From: Eisenbergiella tayi
GTDB lineage: Bacteria; Bacillota; Clostridia; Lachnospirales; Lachnospiraceae
Direction of reading: 5' to 3'
Assembly: GCF_001881565.1 (NCBI RefSeq)
Contig: NZ_MPDJ01000004.1
Span: 536,272-600,271 of the forward strand
DNA: 64,000 nucleotides
This document shows, piece after piece, positions 35,510-44,428 of the stretch (positions are counted from its first letter, which is position 1; each line of letters starts with the position of its first letter). The translations under genes and the position numbers were made by a program. The notes beneath the pieces are model-generated. The model worked only from the letters and a program-made list of their open reading frames with translations. It ran no database searches and was not told where the DNA came from.

Positions 35510-36454
35510 ATGGTAATTACACCCGGTATTCCGGATCTGCCCTGTACTTTGGCAAATGGGAGAAAATTCTTTGAACTGACTGCGGAGGAGGTTTTGTGGG
35601 AACTGGTAGACGGTATTATTGTACGTGCCTGGGGATATAACGGTTCGACACCCGGCCCTACCATTCATGTATATCCCGGAGACAAGGTCACGATCCGTGT
35701 CATCAATCATCTTCCTCACCGTACCAGTGTTCACTGGCATGGCCTTGAGGTTCCTAACAATATGGACGGCGTACCGCCTCTGGAGCCTTCTCCCTATATT
35801 AATCCCGGTGAATATTTTGATTATTCCTTTACGATCTGCAATCCTCCCGGAACTTATATGTATCATTCCCATGTAGAAGTTCCTATCCAGGATAATGCCG
35901 GTCTCTTGGGCGGTCTGATTGTGGAAAATCCCTGTACGCAATGCCCCGGTCCTGATAAGGATTATCTCTGTCTTCTGCAGGAATGGGCTGTAAACGAACT
36001 TCCCTGGGGGGATCTCACACCGGGGACCTATCCGCTTACCTTTGTAAAACCCATGTTTAATTTCTTTACCATAAACGGAAAAGCATACCCTCAAACCCTT
36101 CCTCTGTATGTAGACTGCGGCGATTTGGTTAGGGTACGTTTCGGCAATATCCAGATGCACCACCATCCCATACATCTGCACGGCCACCAGTTCCGGGTAT
36201 CAGGTGCGGATGGTTTTCCTATCTCATCCCATTCACAGATCTGTAAAAATACCATACTTGTAGCATCAGGTGAGACCTGGGATATTGAATTCAGAGCCAA
36301 TAATCCCGGTGTCTGGCCCATGCACTGCCATATGCCCCACCACGTTACCAACAATGGAGTTCCTACACTCGGCGGCATGTTTACCACAGTGACCTATACG
36401 GATGTCAACCCGAATGTTCCGGAAATGCATGCTCATTTTCCCACGCTTACATAG
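35510..36454 (+). CDS. Two-domain multicopper oxidase-like protein
   Basis: Protein of 314 residues made of two cupredoxin domains. All four copper-ligand blocks are present: HWHG (75-78), YHSH (118-121), HHHPIHLHGH (217-226) and WPMHCHMPHHVTNNG (269-283). The residue at the usual axial Met position appears to be Val284. There is no signal peptide, so it would be cytoplasmic or spore-associated (compare CotA). Length is that of small two-domain laccases, which work as trimers. The ATG at 35510 with AAGGATG is preferred to a TTG at 35456. An oxygen-using enzyme is unexpected in an anaerobe. Confidence 0.85.
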   Translation: MVITPGIPDLPCTLANGRKFFELTAEEVLWELVDGIIVRAWGYNGSTPGPTIHVYPGDKVTIRVINHLPHRTSVHWHGLEVPNNMDGVPPLEPSPYINPGEYFDYSFTICNPPGTYMYHSHVEVPIQDNAGLLGGLIVENPCTQCPGPDKDYLCLLQEWAVNELPWGDLTPGTYPLTFVKPMFNFFTINGKAYPQTLPLYVDCGDLVRVRFGNIQMHHHPIHLHGHQFRVSGADGFPISSHSQICKNTILVASGETWDIEFRANNPGVWPMHCHMPHHVTNNGVPTLGGMFTTVTYTDVNPNVPEMHAHFPTLT

Positions 36455-36478
36455 ATGAAAAACGGGCAGGTTTTTTCT

Positions 36479-36898
36479 CTAATGGGAAAAAGCCTGCTCC
36501 TCCTCATACTGCTTTATCTGTTCCATGATATGCCCCATATTTCCTTCTCCCGCAAAATGGCTCATATCAAAGTAGTTTTGTTCCTTGTCCACCCAAAGCA
36601 GTTCATTTACCTCTTCCTTTAAACTCACACTTTTGTTTAGCCATCCGAAAAACACTTCTAGCTTGAGATCCCATGTGAAATAGGTAAGATCCATCAAATG
36701 TGTAAGGGAGATATCGGCATCTGTTATCCCTGTTTCCTCTCTCAATTCCCTGTATGCGGCGGCTGCGCTGTCTTCATCCGGTTCCAGCTTTCCTCCCACA
36801 AAATTAAGCAGGCCTTTATAAGGATTTTTCCTTCTTTTACATAACAGTACAAATTTGTTCTCTTTATCCAATACAACTACAAGGTTTGCTGTTTTCAT
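36479..36898 (-). CDS. NUDIX hydrolase (MutT-like)
   Basis: Protein of 139 residues with a clear Nudix box (GGKLEPDEDSAAAAYRELREETGI, that is G-x5-E-x7-REL-x-EETGI) after an FVGG entry, and substrate-side residues like MutT (VVVLDKENKFVLLCKRRKNPYKGLLNF). It likely cleaves oxidised or other nucleoside triphosphates. The ATG at 36898 has AAAGGGAA; a longer start at 36919 is less likely. It follows the restriction-like gene on the same strand. Confidence 0.88.
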   Translation of the reverse strand: MKTANLVVVLDKENKFVLLCKRRKNPYKGLLNFVGGKLEPDEDSAAAAYRELREETGITDADISLTHLMDLTYFTWDLKLEVFFGWLNKSVSLKEEVNELLWVDKEQNYFDMSHFAGEGNMGHIMEQIKQYEEEQAFSH

Positions 36899-36925
36899 TC
36901 TGTTCCCTTTCATCCGCACAGAGCT

Positions 36926-38230
36926 TTACAGATTTGTAAGATTATTCATCCATTTCAGCCAGCCTGAAACGGAACCGGCCCTGCGGACAATCTGGCTTTC
37001 ATTGCAGACATGAAGCCTTCTCATTTCATCTGCAATTTTATTTTTATCAGGCAGCTGCCCTGTGAGCATCATAGAATCAAAAAATGCGCCGAATATTTCA
37101 TGTTCCAGAATCAGTTCCACCAGCTTCAGCTGGCGTTTCTTATAATTCAATCGGAAAACCTTCTCACCCAGTGGAGTCAGGGAAACTATCCTTTGTTTAT
37201 CATCCGCGTGCTTCTCAAACAGGCCAAGGTATCTTCCCGCATTAAAGTAATAATCGGACTGACGGGGTTCAAAATCCATGAGTTCCGCGATTTGAAGCCC
37301 TGTCATCGGGTTTTCATACAGATTTTCCAAAAGGGAGATAATCCTGTCCATGGAATTGGCCTGGATGAACGGAATATCCGTATCATTCATATCATCATCC
37401 GTGCGGGTCGTTGTATGATTCCTGACCTCCCACAGATCTTCTTTGGTAATCTTCGTATCCTGCAGAGAATAATTTTTGGATTTAACCAATTCAATGGATG
37501 AATAATCCTCCGGTATTTTAAAACGGTACTCAAACAGACGGTATATCCGGTTGGAATATACGGAAAATATCAGCCGGATCGGCTTCTTCACTTTATCCTT
37601 CCACAGGCGGTAAGGATAATACAGCTGTCTTATATGAAAATCCTCATGTACTACATTTTTAGCTTCCATAATGACCACGGAAGCTTCATTTTCAAAACCG
37701 CCGTCAATTTCGCACTGTGCATTATTCACACAGATTTTTTGCTTGATTCCTCTGTGGGTATCCACTTCAAAGGTAAAACATCCGGTTCCCATCCTTCCGT
37801 TGAAGGTGGATACGTTTTCACCGGTTCCCAGAAAATCATTTAATATCCCGGAAATAATCAACACATTGATTGCATTGGCTTCCGAACTGATATTATTTAT
37901 GTCAATGGATTCATAATCGGGAAGCTCCACATGCTCCATCCTTGTAACCGGTTCGTCAAGCGGCGGAATCTCCTGATACAGAAGAAAGTCCCCCAATACA
38001 TAGGAACTGCGGCTGTCCGGCAGAATGTTGATCTTATTTTTGCGGAGCACCTCGGGAAGCGCATCCGTACTGTCCCACTTTGCCATAAGCCGGGGCTCTC
38101 TGAATTCCTTGATTTGGCTGGCCTTAATAGGAAAGCATCCATCTTTCTCGATGTGCTCCAAAATATGATATTTTTCAATTATTGCCTTCCATGCATCGTT
38201 GGCAGAAAGATTTTCCTTGTTCTGGGGCAT
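36926..38230 (-). CDS. Orphan PD-(D/E)XK restriction-like endonuclease with winged-helix tail
   Basis: Protein of 434 residues. CEIDGGFE...VVIMEAKN (D176, E189, K191) is a textbook PD-(D/E)XK core, and GRMGTGCFTFEV before it suits a DNA-binding groove. Residues about 300-370 look like a winged helix (TGLQIAELMDFEPRQSDYYFNAGRYLGLFEKH... SLTPLGEKV). Related proteins are annotated as type II restriction enzymes, but no methyltransferase lies nearby. With the DUF4011 helicase and Uma2 it adds to a defence-flavoured neighbourhood. ATG at 38230. Confidence 0.75.
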   Translation of the reverse strand: MPQNKENLSANDAWKAIIEKYHILEHIEKDGCFPIKASQIKEFREPRLMAKWDSTDALPEVLRKNKINILPDSRSSYVLGDFLLYQEIPPLDEPVTRMEHVELPDYESIDINNISSEANAINVLIISGILNDFLGTGENVSTFNGRMGTGCFTFEVDTHRGIKQKICVNNAQCEIDGGFENEASVVIMEAKNVVHEDFHIRQLYYPYRLWKDKVKKPIRLIFSVYSNRIYRLFEYRFKIPEDYSSIELVKSKNYSLQDTKITKEDLWEVRNHTTTRTDDDMNDTDIPFIQANSMDRIISLLENLYENPMTGLQIAELMDFEPRQSDYYFNAGRYLGLFEKHADDKQRIVSLTPLGEKVFRLNYKKRQLKLVELILEHEIFGAFFDSMMLTGQLPDKNKIADEMRRLHVCNESQIVRRAGSVSGWLKWMNNLTNL

Positions 38231-38278
38231 AACCGTTCAACACCTCACCGGATTATTTTTATCTGTTTCGTGCTTCTG

Positions 38279-38770
38279 CTATTCCTCTAATCCCTTCTTA
38301 TATCCTGCATAATGAGGAACATGCCGGCGTTCCTCCCAGAATTGTTCTGCGCCTGCTTCGCGTATCCTTTTACCGCCTTCCAGCCACTGTAAATAAACCT
38401 CTTCCTCAAAGATACTATGTACTTTATCACAGGGGAACTCAGGGCACTCACCGCAAAAGTCCACTTCATTCTCCTTCACACATTCCAAAAGGAAACAGCC
38501 GCGGATACTGCATCCGTTATGTTCACCGTTCCGGCAGCCCCCACATCCCGCTTCACCCATCCTTGTGAGCTCTTCCTGAAATATTTGAAACCGTTCCAAA
38601 TACGCTTTTTGCCCCGGGCCGGAATGCTTCTCATAAAATTCATACATGCCTTCCAGATAGCCTGATAATTCTCCGGCCAGCTTGCATATGGCACCTTTTT
38701 CATAACCGCCGCAGGTATAACACATCAGAGAACAGGGCGCGATATTTTCCAGCAATTCTTTCCGTTCCAT
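38279..38770 (-). CDS. DUF3795 protein, long form
   Basis: Protein of 163 residues with DUF3795 cysteine motifs (CSLMCYTCGGYEKGAIC, CGGCRNGEHNGCSIRGCFLLEC, CGECPEFPC), likely binding zinc or iron-sulfur. It has an inserted helical segment of about 50 residues that the short paralogue at 3509-3775 lacks. Function is unknown. It lies between the restriction-like gene and a GNAT gene on the same strand. Confidence 0.85.
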   Translation of the reverse strand: MERKELLENIAPCSLMCYTCGGYEKGAICKLAGELSGYLEGMYEFYEKHSGPGQKAYLERFQIFQEELTRMGEAGCGGCRNGEHNGCSIRGCFLLECVKENEVDFCGECPEFPCDKVHSIFEEEVYLQWLEGGKRIREAGAEQFWEERRHVPHYAGYKKGLEE

Positions 38771-38826
38771 TTTTTTGTCGTCTCCTTCCTTTGGGAAATA
38801 ATAGTTTTTTCCATTTCCTTTACTGT

Positions 38827-39414
38827 CTATTTCTCTGATCCATTAAAATAATCCCCAGAAAGAATTGCATAACAAACCTTATCAAATATGCCATTGTTGC
38901 AAATGCAGGCCTGACGCAGAGTACCTTCATAAATCATTCCGCATTTCTGCATGACCCTGCCTGATGCCGGATTTTTATCGGCATGATATGCATAAATCCG
39001 ATTAAAACCTACTTCTCTAAAAAAGAACGAAATCACTGCATTCACAGCCTCGGTCATAATTCCCTGATTCCACCAGCTGCGTCCCAGTTCATAAGCCAGC
39101 TCCACCTGATTTATATGATCGTCCGGATGCATTCCGAATAACCTGCCCACTACTGTTCCTGAATCCTTAACCTGGATCGCCCAGCTGTAACGATTAAGCC
39201 TGTCATATGCTCCAAACCATCCCTCAGTAAACATTCCCGCTGAATATATGACATCTGACACGCTGTTCATTGGCTTATAGTTAGTCCATTTCCAGACCTC
39301 TTTATCACTCCAGCAATTATTAAAGATTGGCTCCAAATCTTCCTCTGTAAATTGACGCAGTATAAGACGCCCGGTTTCTATCGTTACCGTTCCTTTGTGG
39401 TTTATTGTATTCAA
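38827..39414 (-). CDS. GNAT acetyltransferase (RimJ/RimL type)
   Basis: Protein of 195 residues: ETGRLILRQFTEEDLEPIFNNCWSD start, the acetyl-CoA region ELAYELGRSWWNQGIMTEAVNAVISFFF and a C-terminal NPASGRVMQKCGMIYEGTLRQ, the RimJ/RimL-like pattern. It acetylates an amine, perhaps a protein N-terminus or an antibiotic; substrate is unknown. It follows the phosphotransferase gene by 25 bases. Confidence 0.88.
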   Translation of the reverse strand: MNTINHKGTVTIETGRLILRQFTEEDLEPIFNNCWSDKEVWKWTNYKPMNSVSDVIYSAGMFTEGWFGAYDRLNRYSWAIQVKDSGTVVGRLFGMHPDDHINQVELAYELGRSWWNQGIMTEAVNAVISFFFREVGFNRIYAYHADKNPASGRVMQKCGMIYEGTLRQACICNNGIFDKVCYAILSGDYFNGSEK

Positions 39415-39439
39415 TTTACCTATCTCCCAGAATTTTTCT

Positions 39440-40465
39440 TTATAAGCTGCATCTGTCGAGCCACAGACGGAACATTTTTATCTGACTATCGAAATAATCA
39501 TCCTGATACCAGCAGCATCCGGCATTTCTGTCCATAACATCCGCATGAAGCCCCATTAACCACAGCTGCCGCAAAGCAGCGAATGCCGGGATGGTTTCCT
39601 TTTCTTCTGCGGAAAGCGGTCTGACGGATTCATAGCCTTCCAGATATTTTTTCCAGACACTGCCTTCTATATAGTTTTCATCAAGAAATGTTTCATTCCA
39701 TGCATAGACGCAGATGTCATATGCTCTCCATCCATAACCCATACAGTCAAAATCGAATAATGTAGGCTTATCTCCTGCAAAAAATACATTGCCGCTGTGA
39801 ACATCACCATGGCAGAATCCATAAACAGGCGCAGTTTCCGGCAGTTTTCCCTTTATATATCCTGCCAGTTTTTCTGCACTCTCTTTCAGGAAAGAAAAAT
39901 CCTGTTCCCTGTCTGCCAGAAAAGGCCTGATATTCGAGAGCGGTTTTTCCACCAGCTGGCACATATCAATGGGCGGCCTGGATACCTGAAACTTCTCCCT
40001 GTCGGATATATTGTGTATCCCGGCAAGCATGCTCCCCAAATTACAGGCGCTGCTCTCTTTATCATCCGACGGGCTGTTAGGTGCCTCCGTAAACAGCATG
40101 GCATAACGAATTCCTTCCGGCGCATACAGCTCCCAGACATAATCCTCCTGCCGTCCCGGCATGCCTTTCATTTTAACCGGCGCAGCCGCCTTAATCCCAT
40201 TTTGAATCAGTATATTAAGGATGTGCATTTCTTCTTCATAATCCTTTTTTGTATGAAGTCCGGCTAATGATATACGCAGAAAATAAGTCTCTTTCTTTGT
40301 TTTTATTCTGTATATATCGTTCATTCCATAATCGAACAGCCTGCACTCCACCGGCATTTCCATCCCGTAGCGTTCCAGCAGTTCCTTACGGATATCTTCG
40401 GCATCAAATTGAGAATATCTGATTTTCGGCTGTGACTTTTTCCCGTACTCTCTTACTTCTTCCAC
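39440..40465 (-). CDS. Phosphotransferase enzyme family (APH/homoserine-kinase-like)
   Basis: Protein of 341 residues with APH-fold motifs FCHGDVHSGN (H219, D221) and LFDFDCMGYGWRAYD (238-240 DFD). The start codon is GTG at 40465 with GAGGG upstream. Such proteins phosphorylate small-molecule hydroxyls; the closest in style are homoserine-kinase II-like enzymes (SrkA/ThrB2). Substrate unknown. It is the second such kinase in this cluster (see 33770-34681). Confidence 0.85.
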   Translation of the reverse strand: MEEVREYGKKSQPKIRYSQFDAEDIRKELLERYGMEMPVECRLFDYGMNDIYRIKTKKETYFLRISLAGLHTKKDYEEEMHILNILIQNGIKAAAPVKMKGMPGRQEDYVWELYAPEGIRYAMLFTEAPNSPSDDKESSACNLGSMLAGIHNISDREKFQVSRPPIDMCQLVEKPLSNIRPFLADREQDFSFLKESAEKLAGYIKGKLPETAPVYGFCHGDVHSGNVFFAGDKPTLFDFDCMGYGWRAYDICVYAWNETFLDENYIEGSVWKKYLEGYESVRPLSAEEKETIPAFAALRQLWLMGLHADVMDRNAGCCWYQDDYFDSQIKMFRLWLDRCSL

Positions 40466-40484
40466 TTTTTTCCCTCACTCTTTT

Positions 40485-41033
40485 TCAAACTGTGCAGTGT
40501 CTGTATTTACCAACTGTTTCATCGCTCCACACATGCACCTCAATGTATCTTTCCGGACCATATTTCCCATCATCATTCCAATCCTGCGGCAGGCCATATT
40601 TATCGATGATTTTCAGGATTTCCTTATAAGTATAAAGCTGGTGACGATATTCTCTGCCGTCATTAATTGTAGGGCTGAATGTAGGCATGGAATCGCCATA
40701 GGTAAAAGAAAGTGTATTCATATCAAATTCTTCAACAGGAATTTTTATATATTCACTGTTTTCATACCATGTGCTCAGCCATGGACTGAATTCAACCACC
40801 ATGTAATGCGGCACGGTTCTGGATATCTTTCCGCCCTTTTTTATAAACTCAGAACGGATTATATTTTCACAATTACGCCTGTATTCAACATATTTATCAT
40901 GCCTTTGAGCACATTGGGAATTCGGCTTTGTCTGCTTTATTCCGTTAAGTACGGCCTTTGCATCATCAACAGACAAATCTGATAAATTTTGGAATGGCCC
41001 TGTAGATTTATCGAAAAAATGATATAAATACAT
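40485..41033 (-). CDS. Conserved hypothetical protein
   Basis: Unrecognised 182-residue soluble protein beginning MYLYHFFDKSTGPFQNLSDLSVDDAKAVL, with a C-terminal YGPERYIEVHVWSD motif. It contains no membrane segment or known catalytic motif. Codon use is like its neighbours, and it lies 20 bases before the phosphotransferase gene on the same strand. I see no basis for a function. Confidence 0.65.
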   Translation of the reverse strand: MYLYHFFDKSTGPFQNLSDLSVDDAKAVLNGIKQTKPNSQCAQRHDKYVEYRRNCENIIRSEFIKKGGKISRTVPHYMVVEFSPWLSTWYENSEYIKIPVEEFDMNTLSFTYGDSMPTFSPTINDGREYRHQLYTYKEILKIIDKYGLPQDWNDDGKYGPERYIEVHVWSDETVGKYRHCTV

Positions 41034-41064
41034 TTCATTAACCTCTTATTAAATGCTGCCTTAA

Positions 41065-41736
41065 CTAAAGCAGGTAACCAACAGCGAGCAGCAAATAACT
41101 GTAAAGACATCTTTTCCGCATCTTAAGATACATGATTCCTCCTAAAACAGAAAACAGCATGCAGGAAATCCCATTCCATATTTCCAGGCCGACTCCCCTT
41201 GAAACAAAATGAAAAACTCCCCAGGTTAATGCCAGAATAATACCTCCAAAAGGAATCCTGCTTTCTCTTTTCAGTCCGGTTTCCGCGGCTTTTTGCCCGA
41301 ATATGATAATCAGGAGGACAAGCCCCACCTCGAATATATAGTAAAGATATTGGGTCAGAAAAGAAAATACACTTTTTCCCTTCGCCTCTCCGATTATCTT
41401 CCATGTATGCCAGTCTATAAAGGTCATAACCTTACAGGCGGCGAGACAGAGAAAAGCAGCAATCCAGTCTCGGGAAGAAATTTTTTCCGTATCGAGATTC
41501 TTTACAGGAAAATCATAGCGCCTGCGGGAAAAAAGTAAGATACTCCCGATGACTGCCGCCCATAGAACTGCCATGATAATGCAGTGAATGCTTCTCTGGT
41601 ATGGTGTATAATTCCATATATCCACATGCAGAAAGAAGCCTTCAATGACAAAAATCGAGACATATTCCAAAAGAAAGGCTGAAAAACTGAGCAGGCTCAT
41701 ATACAAATATCCGGTCCATTTTATTCTGTTACTCAT
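41065..41736 (-). CDS. Membrane protein, possibly CPBP-like
   Basis: Protein of 223 residues with six or more hydrophobic segments. The late block GGIILALTWGVFHFVSRGVGLEIWNGISCMLF recalls the second motif of CPBP (CAAX-like) intramembrane proteases, but the EExxxR motif is absent, so I do not claim activity. The ATG at 41736 has GGGGG upstream; an upstream in-frame GTG is part of that site. Confidence 0.65.
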   Translation of the reverse strand: MSNRIKWTGYLYMSLLSFSAFLLEYVSIFVIEGFFLHVDIWNYTPYQRSIHCIIMAVLWAAVIGSILLFSRRRYDFPVKNLDTEKISSRDWIAAFLCLAACKVMTFIDWHTWKIIGEAKGKSVFSFLTQYLYYIFEVGLVLLIIIFGQKAAETGLKRESRIPFGGIILALTWGVFHFVSRGVGLEIWNGISCMLFSVLGGIMYLKMRKRCLYSYLLLAVGYLL

Positions 41737-41840
41737 TCTGTCCCCCACATTACGTATTAGTTATATGGTACTATCCCCCGGTAAAAAAAGCAATGAAAAC
41801 AAAATTACGGCAGACAGTTCCTTTTAGAAGGACAAAACAG

Positions 41841-44048
41841 CTATGCCGTTCTGTGCCTTTTATAGGAAACAAAATGTTTTAAATCCGTGATTATTTCCGT
41901 AAGCTTCTTCCTGCCGTCTTCCGGGGTTTTGTGCCCGGTATCATAATTTTCCACATACCTTTCCAGCCATTCAACGCAGATACTGTCATCAATATCATTT
42001 CTGTAAGCATAGGCCACCACTCCCACCAAAGCCGGAAGATTTCCCTGTTCAAAAAGCCTGGAATTATTATTCACATTCAGCGTCCAGTCGTTCAGCGCGC
42101 CAAGATACAAAAGGGTATCATAAATAACATCATCATCAAAAGAATTGCTTTCGATATATTCCCTGACTGCCTTGTCGGAAAGCTGTGTTTTTCCGGAAAC
42201 CACCATGAGAGACTGAACCGCTATCTTTATTTTTTCTTTTTCAGGCCGTACCCGGATCATCTTTACAATATCGCTTTCATTGAACTCGTCCACAAACTGC
42301 TGCAGTTTTTCACTGGTAATATCGAATTTTTCAACAGTTTCCTTCTTCTTAACATGCAGAAATTCATCCATCAGTGTCTCAAGCAGGTTAAGCTTACGGA
42401 TTACAATATTTTTATCTTTTGTGGATTTTTCCTTTAAATCATCATAGGATACTCCCGATACTTTTCTGCTGTGCAGACTGTTTTTAAATTCCTGCATAAA
42501 GCAGACAAATCTTTCATCATCCATTCCCAGACGGGCAAAACGGTGGAATAATCCGAACCACAGGAAGGAATCCCTGGAATTGAACATATCCGATACATCC
42601 GGTGTTATCACCTCGTCAAGCCTGTCTATATATTCTTCAAATGTATTAAAGTGGATTATTCTTGCGTTTTCCTTCAGATATGTACAGATATCCTCATTCT
42701 TTTTCTTCCAGTCTTCCGGGAAATTGATAGCCATCACACTTTCGGTAATCACCCGGTCCATTGTCCCGTTGGCAAACTCCGAAACCCTGTAATTCCCTTT
42801 ATCCTTGAAGAAATGCTTCTCCGCAATTGCCTTTGCAATACGGGCATACTGTTCTCCCAGATGGGTAATTCCCTTCTGGGCCACCGACATGGGCTTGGAG
42901 GCATTGTACCTTCTTATATGGTATTCGATATCCTCATTGCTGCAGTTGAGGTACTGTGTCACTTCAAAATTATACTCGTTGAAGCTCCGCTGCAGTTTTT
43001 CCGGCAGATCCGAATAGCATTTCCCTCTGATATCGCATTCCTTCACCTCATATCGGGGAAGTCCGTTCTCATCCAGAAGAATTTTTCCGTCCTCGGTTTC
43101 TGCCGCCGTCTGGTATTTGATCAGGTACCTCTCTACATTTTTGCTGATCCGAAAGCCATTTCTACGGAAACTTTCCACGTTGGAACAGCGCTGTTTCCCG
43201 TCAATGGCCCAGATAATCACCACTCCGTCTATCACCTGTTCTGCAAAGACCAGCGGAGGAATCGGGTTATCCTGGAGGATATCCGATATGAGGTTCCCCC
43301 TCATCACATTGCTCCATTGTTCGGATTCTCGCTGCAGCGGATGATCCAAACGGATGGAATAGTCATACATTCTCTGTATGATGGCATATACCTGGTAATT
43401 TTTCGGTTTACTTTTTTCTGCTGTCTGCGTTAATATCTGACTCATATTAATTTCCTCCTCCACACATTTCTTATCCTTCTTTTTCCCCCGAAGTAAGAGC
43501 TGAACCTTGTCGAAATTCTTCAGTTTCTCCAGATTTATCTTATAACTGTTTTCCGTAATGCGCAGTCTTTCTATAATTTGCGGCTTCGTAAATCCGTCCA
43601 TTTTCAGTTCAACAATCTGACGCTGGGTATCTGATAATGCGCTAAAATAGGCAGCCATCCTTTCCTCCGAAAAAACAGCTTTCTCTTTATCCGCTTCCTT
43701 TTCTATATGAAAATCCGATACCAGGATATCTCCGAGCACCGTATCCCCCTCTCCTATGGGCGTATCAAGTGAAACAGAGTTGAGATCCGCCTTCCGTTTT
43801 TCCCTGTTTCTGCGTGTGACTTCTGTTTTTATCCGATTGGACAGACAGCTGTAGAGAAAGGAATCAAACCTCTGTTTCCTGTCATATCTTCGCAGCATGT
43901 CCACAAAAACCTCATTCGCCAGGGAATAAAAATCATCATAATCCTTCTGTGTCACTCCGCCGAAGCCGGACAGGATTTTATCTACCATGTTTCTTATCTT
44001 CTTCGCATTTTGTGCATAGTACTCCTTTAATAAAGGCGTATTATCCAT
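41841..44048 (-). CDS. Sigma-factor-like domain fused to DUF262 (ParB-like) protein
   Basis: Protein of 735 residues. Residues 36-90 resemble sigma region 2 (DDFYSLANEVFVDMLRRYDRKQRFDSFLYSCLSNRIKTEVTRRNREKRK) and 137-180 region 4 (LSDTQRQIVELKMDGFTKPQIIERLRITENSYKINLEKL). From about 210 follows DUF262: LDHPLQRESEQWSNVMRGNLISDILQDNPIPPLVF and the DGQQR-like AIDGKQR (283-287), then a long helical C-terminus. ATG at 44048 has GGAGGTGA. An internal GGAGGAGG and ATG at 43445 could give the DUF262 part (534 residues) alone. The promoter carries two LexA boxes. It is divergent from a single-chain RNA polymerase-like gene and next to a tail module, so I infer it directs or gates their transcription after DNA damage. 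Confidence 0.85.
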   Translation of the reverse strand: MDNTPLLKEYYAQNAKKIRNMVDKILSGFGGVTQKDYDDFYSLANEVFVDMLRRYDRKQRFDSFLYSCLSNRIKTEVTRRNREKRKADLNSVSLDTPIGEGDTVLGDILVSDFHIEKEADKEKAVFSEERMAAYFSALSDTQRQIVELKMDGFTKPQIIERLRITENSYKINLEKLKNFDKVQLLLRGKKKDKKCVEEEINMSQILTQTAEKSKPKNYQVYAIIQRMYDYSIRLDHPLQRESEQWSNVMRGNLISDILQDNPIPPLVFAEQVIDGVVIIWAIDGKQRCSNVESFRRNGFRISKNVERYLIKYQTAAETEDGKILLDENGLPRYEVKECDIRGKCYSDLPEKLQRSFNEYNFEVTQYLNCSNEDIEYHIRRYNASKPMSVAQKGITHLGEQYARIAKAIAEKHFFKDKGNYRVSEFANGTMDRVITESVMAINFPEDWKKKNEDICTYLKENARIIHFNTFEEYIDRLDEVITPDVSDMFNSRDSFLWFGLFHRFARLGMDDERFVCFMQEFKNSLHSRKVSGVSYDDLKEKSTKDKNIVIRKLNLLETLMDEFLHVKKKETVEKFDITSEKLQQFVDEFNESDIVKMIRVRPEKEKIKIAVQSLMVVSGKTQLSDKAVREYIESNSFDDDVIYDTLLYLGALNDWTLNVNNNSRLFEQGNLPALVGVVAYAYRNDIDDSICVEWLERYVENYDTGHKTPEDGRKKLTEIITDLKHFVSYKRHRTA
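43445..43461 (-). promoter_or_regulatory. Internal Shine-Dalgarno and start codon within the sigma-DUF262 gene
   Basis: On the minus strand GGAGGAGGAAATTAATATG lies in frame; the three Glu codons of the linker are the ribosome site and ATG at 43445 is residue 202. This is at the domain border, as expected for a second product. Confidence 0.65.
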
Positions 44049-44260
44049 GAATTCACCTCCGAAATAAATCCTTATAAACTATTGTTCCATTTCAATGCCT
44101 GTTGCCGGATAAGCGTAAACTTAAGAAAAGGCTTCGGATAATGACGGAATCCGGCCTTTCAGTACTGCCTCCGAACAGGGGTATGTAAAGCTGACGTTTG
44201 GCTGTTTTCATTTCACAGCCGAACGTTAATTTATAGTAAAAGGGAATTTTGCAGAAGTGC

Positions 44261-44289
44261 TTGACTATACAACAATTGTTATGTAATAA
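44261..44289 (+). promoter_or_regulatory. Promoter of a small plus-strand RNA
   Basis: TTGACT (44261-44266), 17-base spacer, TAATAA (44284-44289). The palindrome AACAATTGTT fills the spacer and could be a repressor site. Confidence 0.6.
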
Positions 44290-44295
44290 TGCAGA

Positions 44296-44410
44296 TGTAT
44301 AGCTTCTGCTGTACTTCATAAACCTACTGCTTTAGGGCAAGGGCTTATGTAATATGTGCTTAAGACCAATCCGAGGTGCGCCAACACCGTTTGAGGATTG
44401 GTCTTTTTTT
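44296..44410 (+). ncRNA. Putative small RNA antisense to the sigma-DUF262 leader
   Basis: A predicted transcript of about 110 bases starts after the promoter at 44261-44289 and ends at a strong terminator (44362-44410). No ribosome site with an open frame is visible in it. The SOS-driven minus-strand transcript starts near 44422 and runs through the same DNA, so the two RNAs would be fully complementary over this length. I do not recognise it as a known RNA family. Confidence 0.5.
44362..44410 (+). terminator. Intrinsic terminator of the small RNA
   Basis: AAGACCAATCC (44362-44372) pairs exactly with GGATTGGTCTT (44395-44405); an inner GGTG/CACC pairs too; then seven T residues. Confidence 0.88.
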
Positions 44411-44428
44411 GTTCCCTTTGATAGCTTG

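Noticed and set aside
44092-44319. 75-codon open frame in the sigma-DUF262 leader, a possible leader peptide
   Set aside because: No good ribosome site and codon use unlike a gene; it could still be translated at a low level, but I cannot support it.
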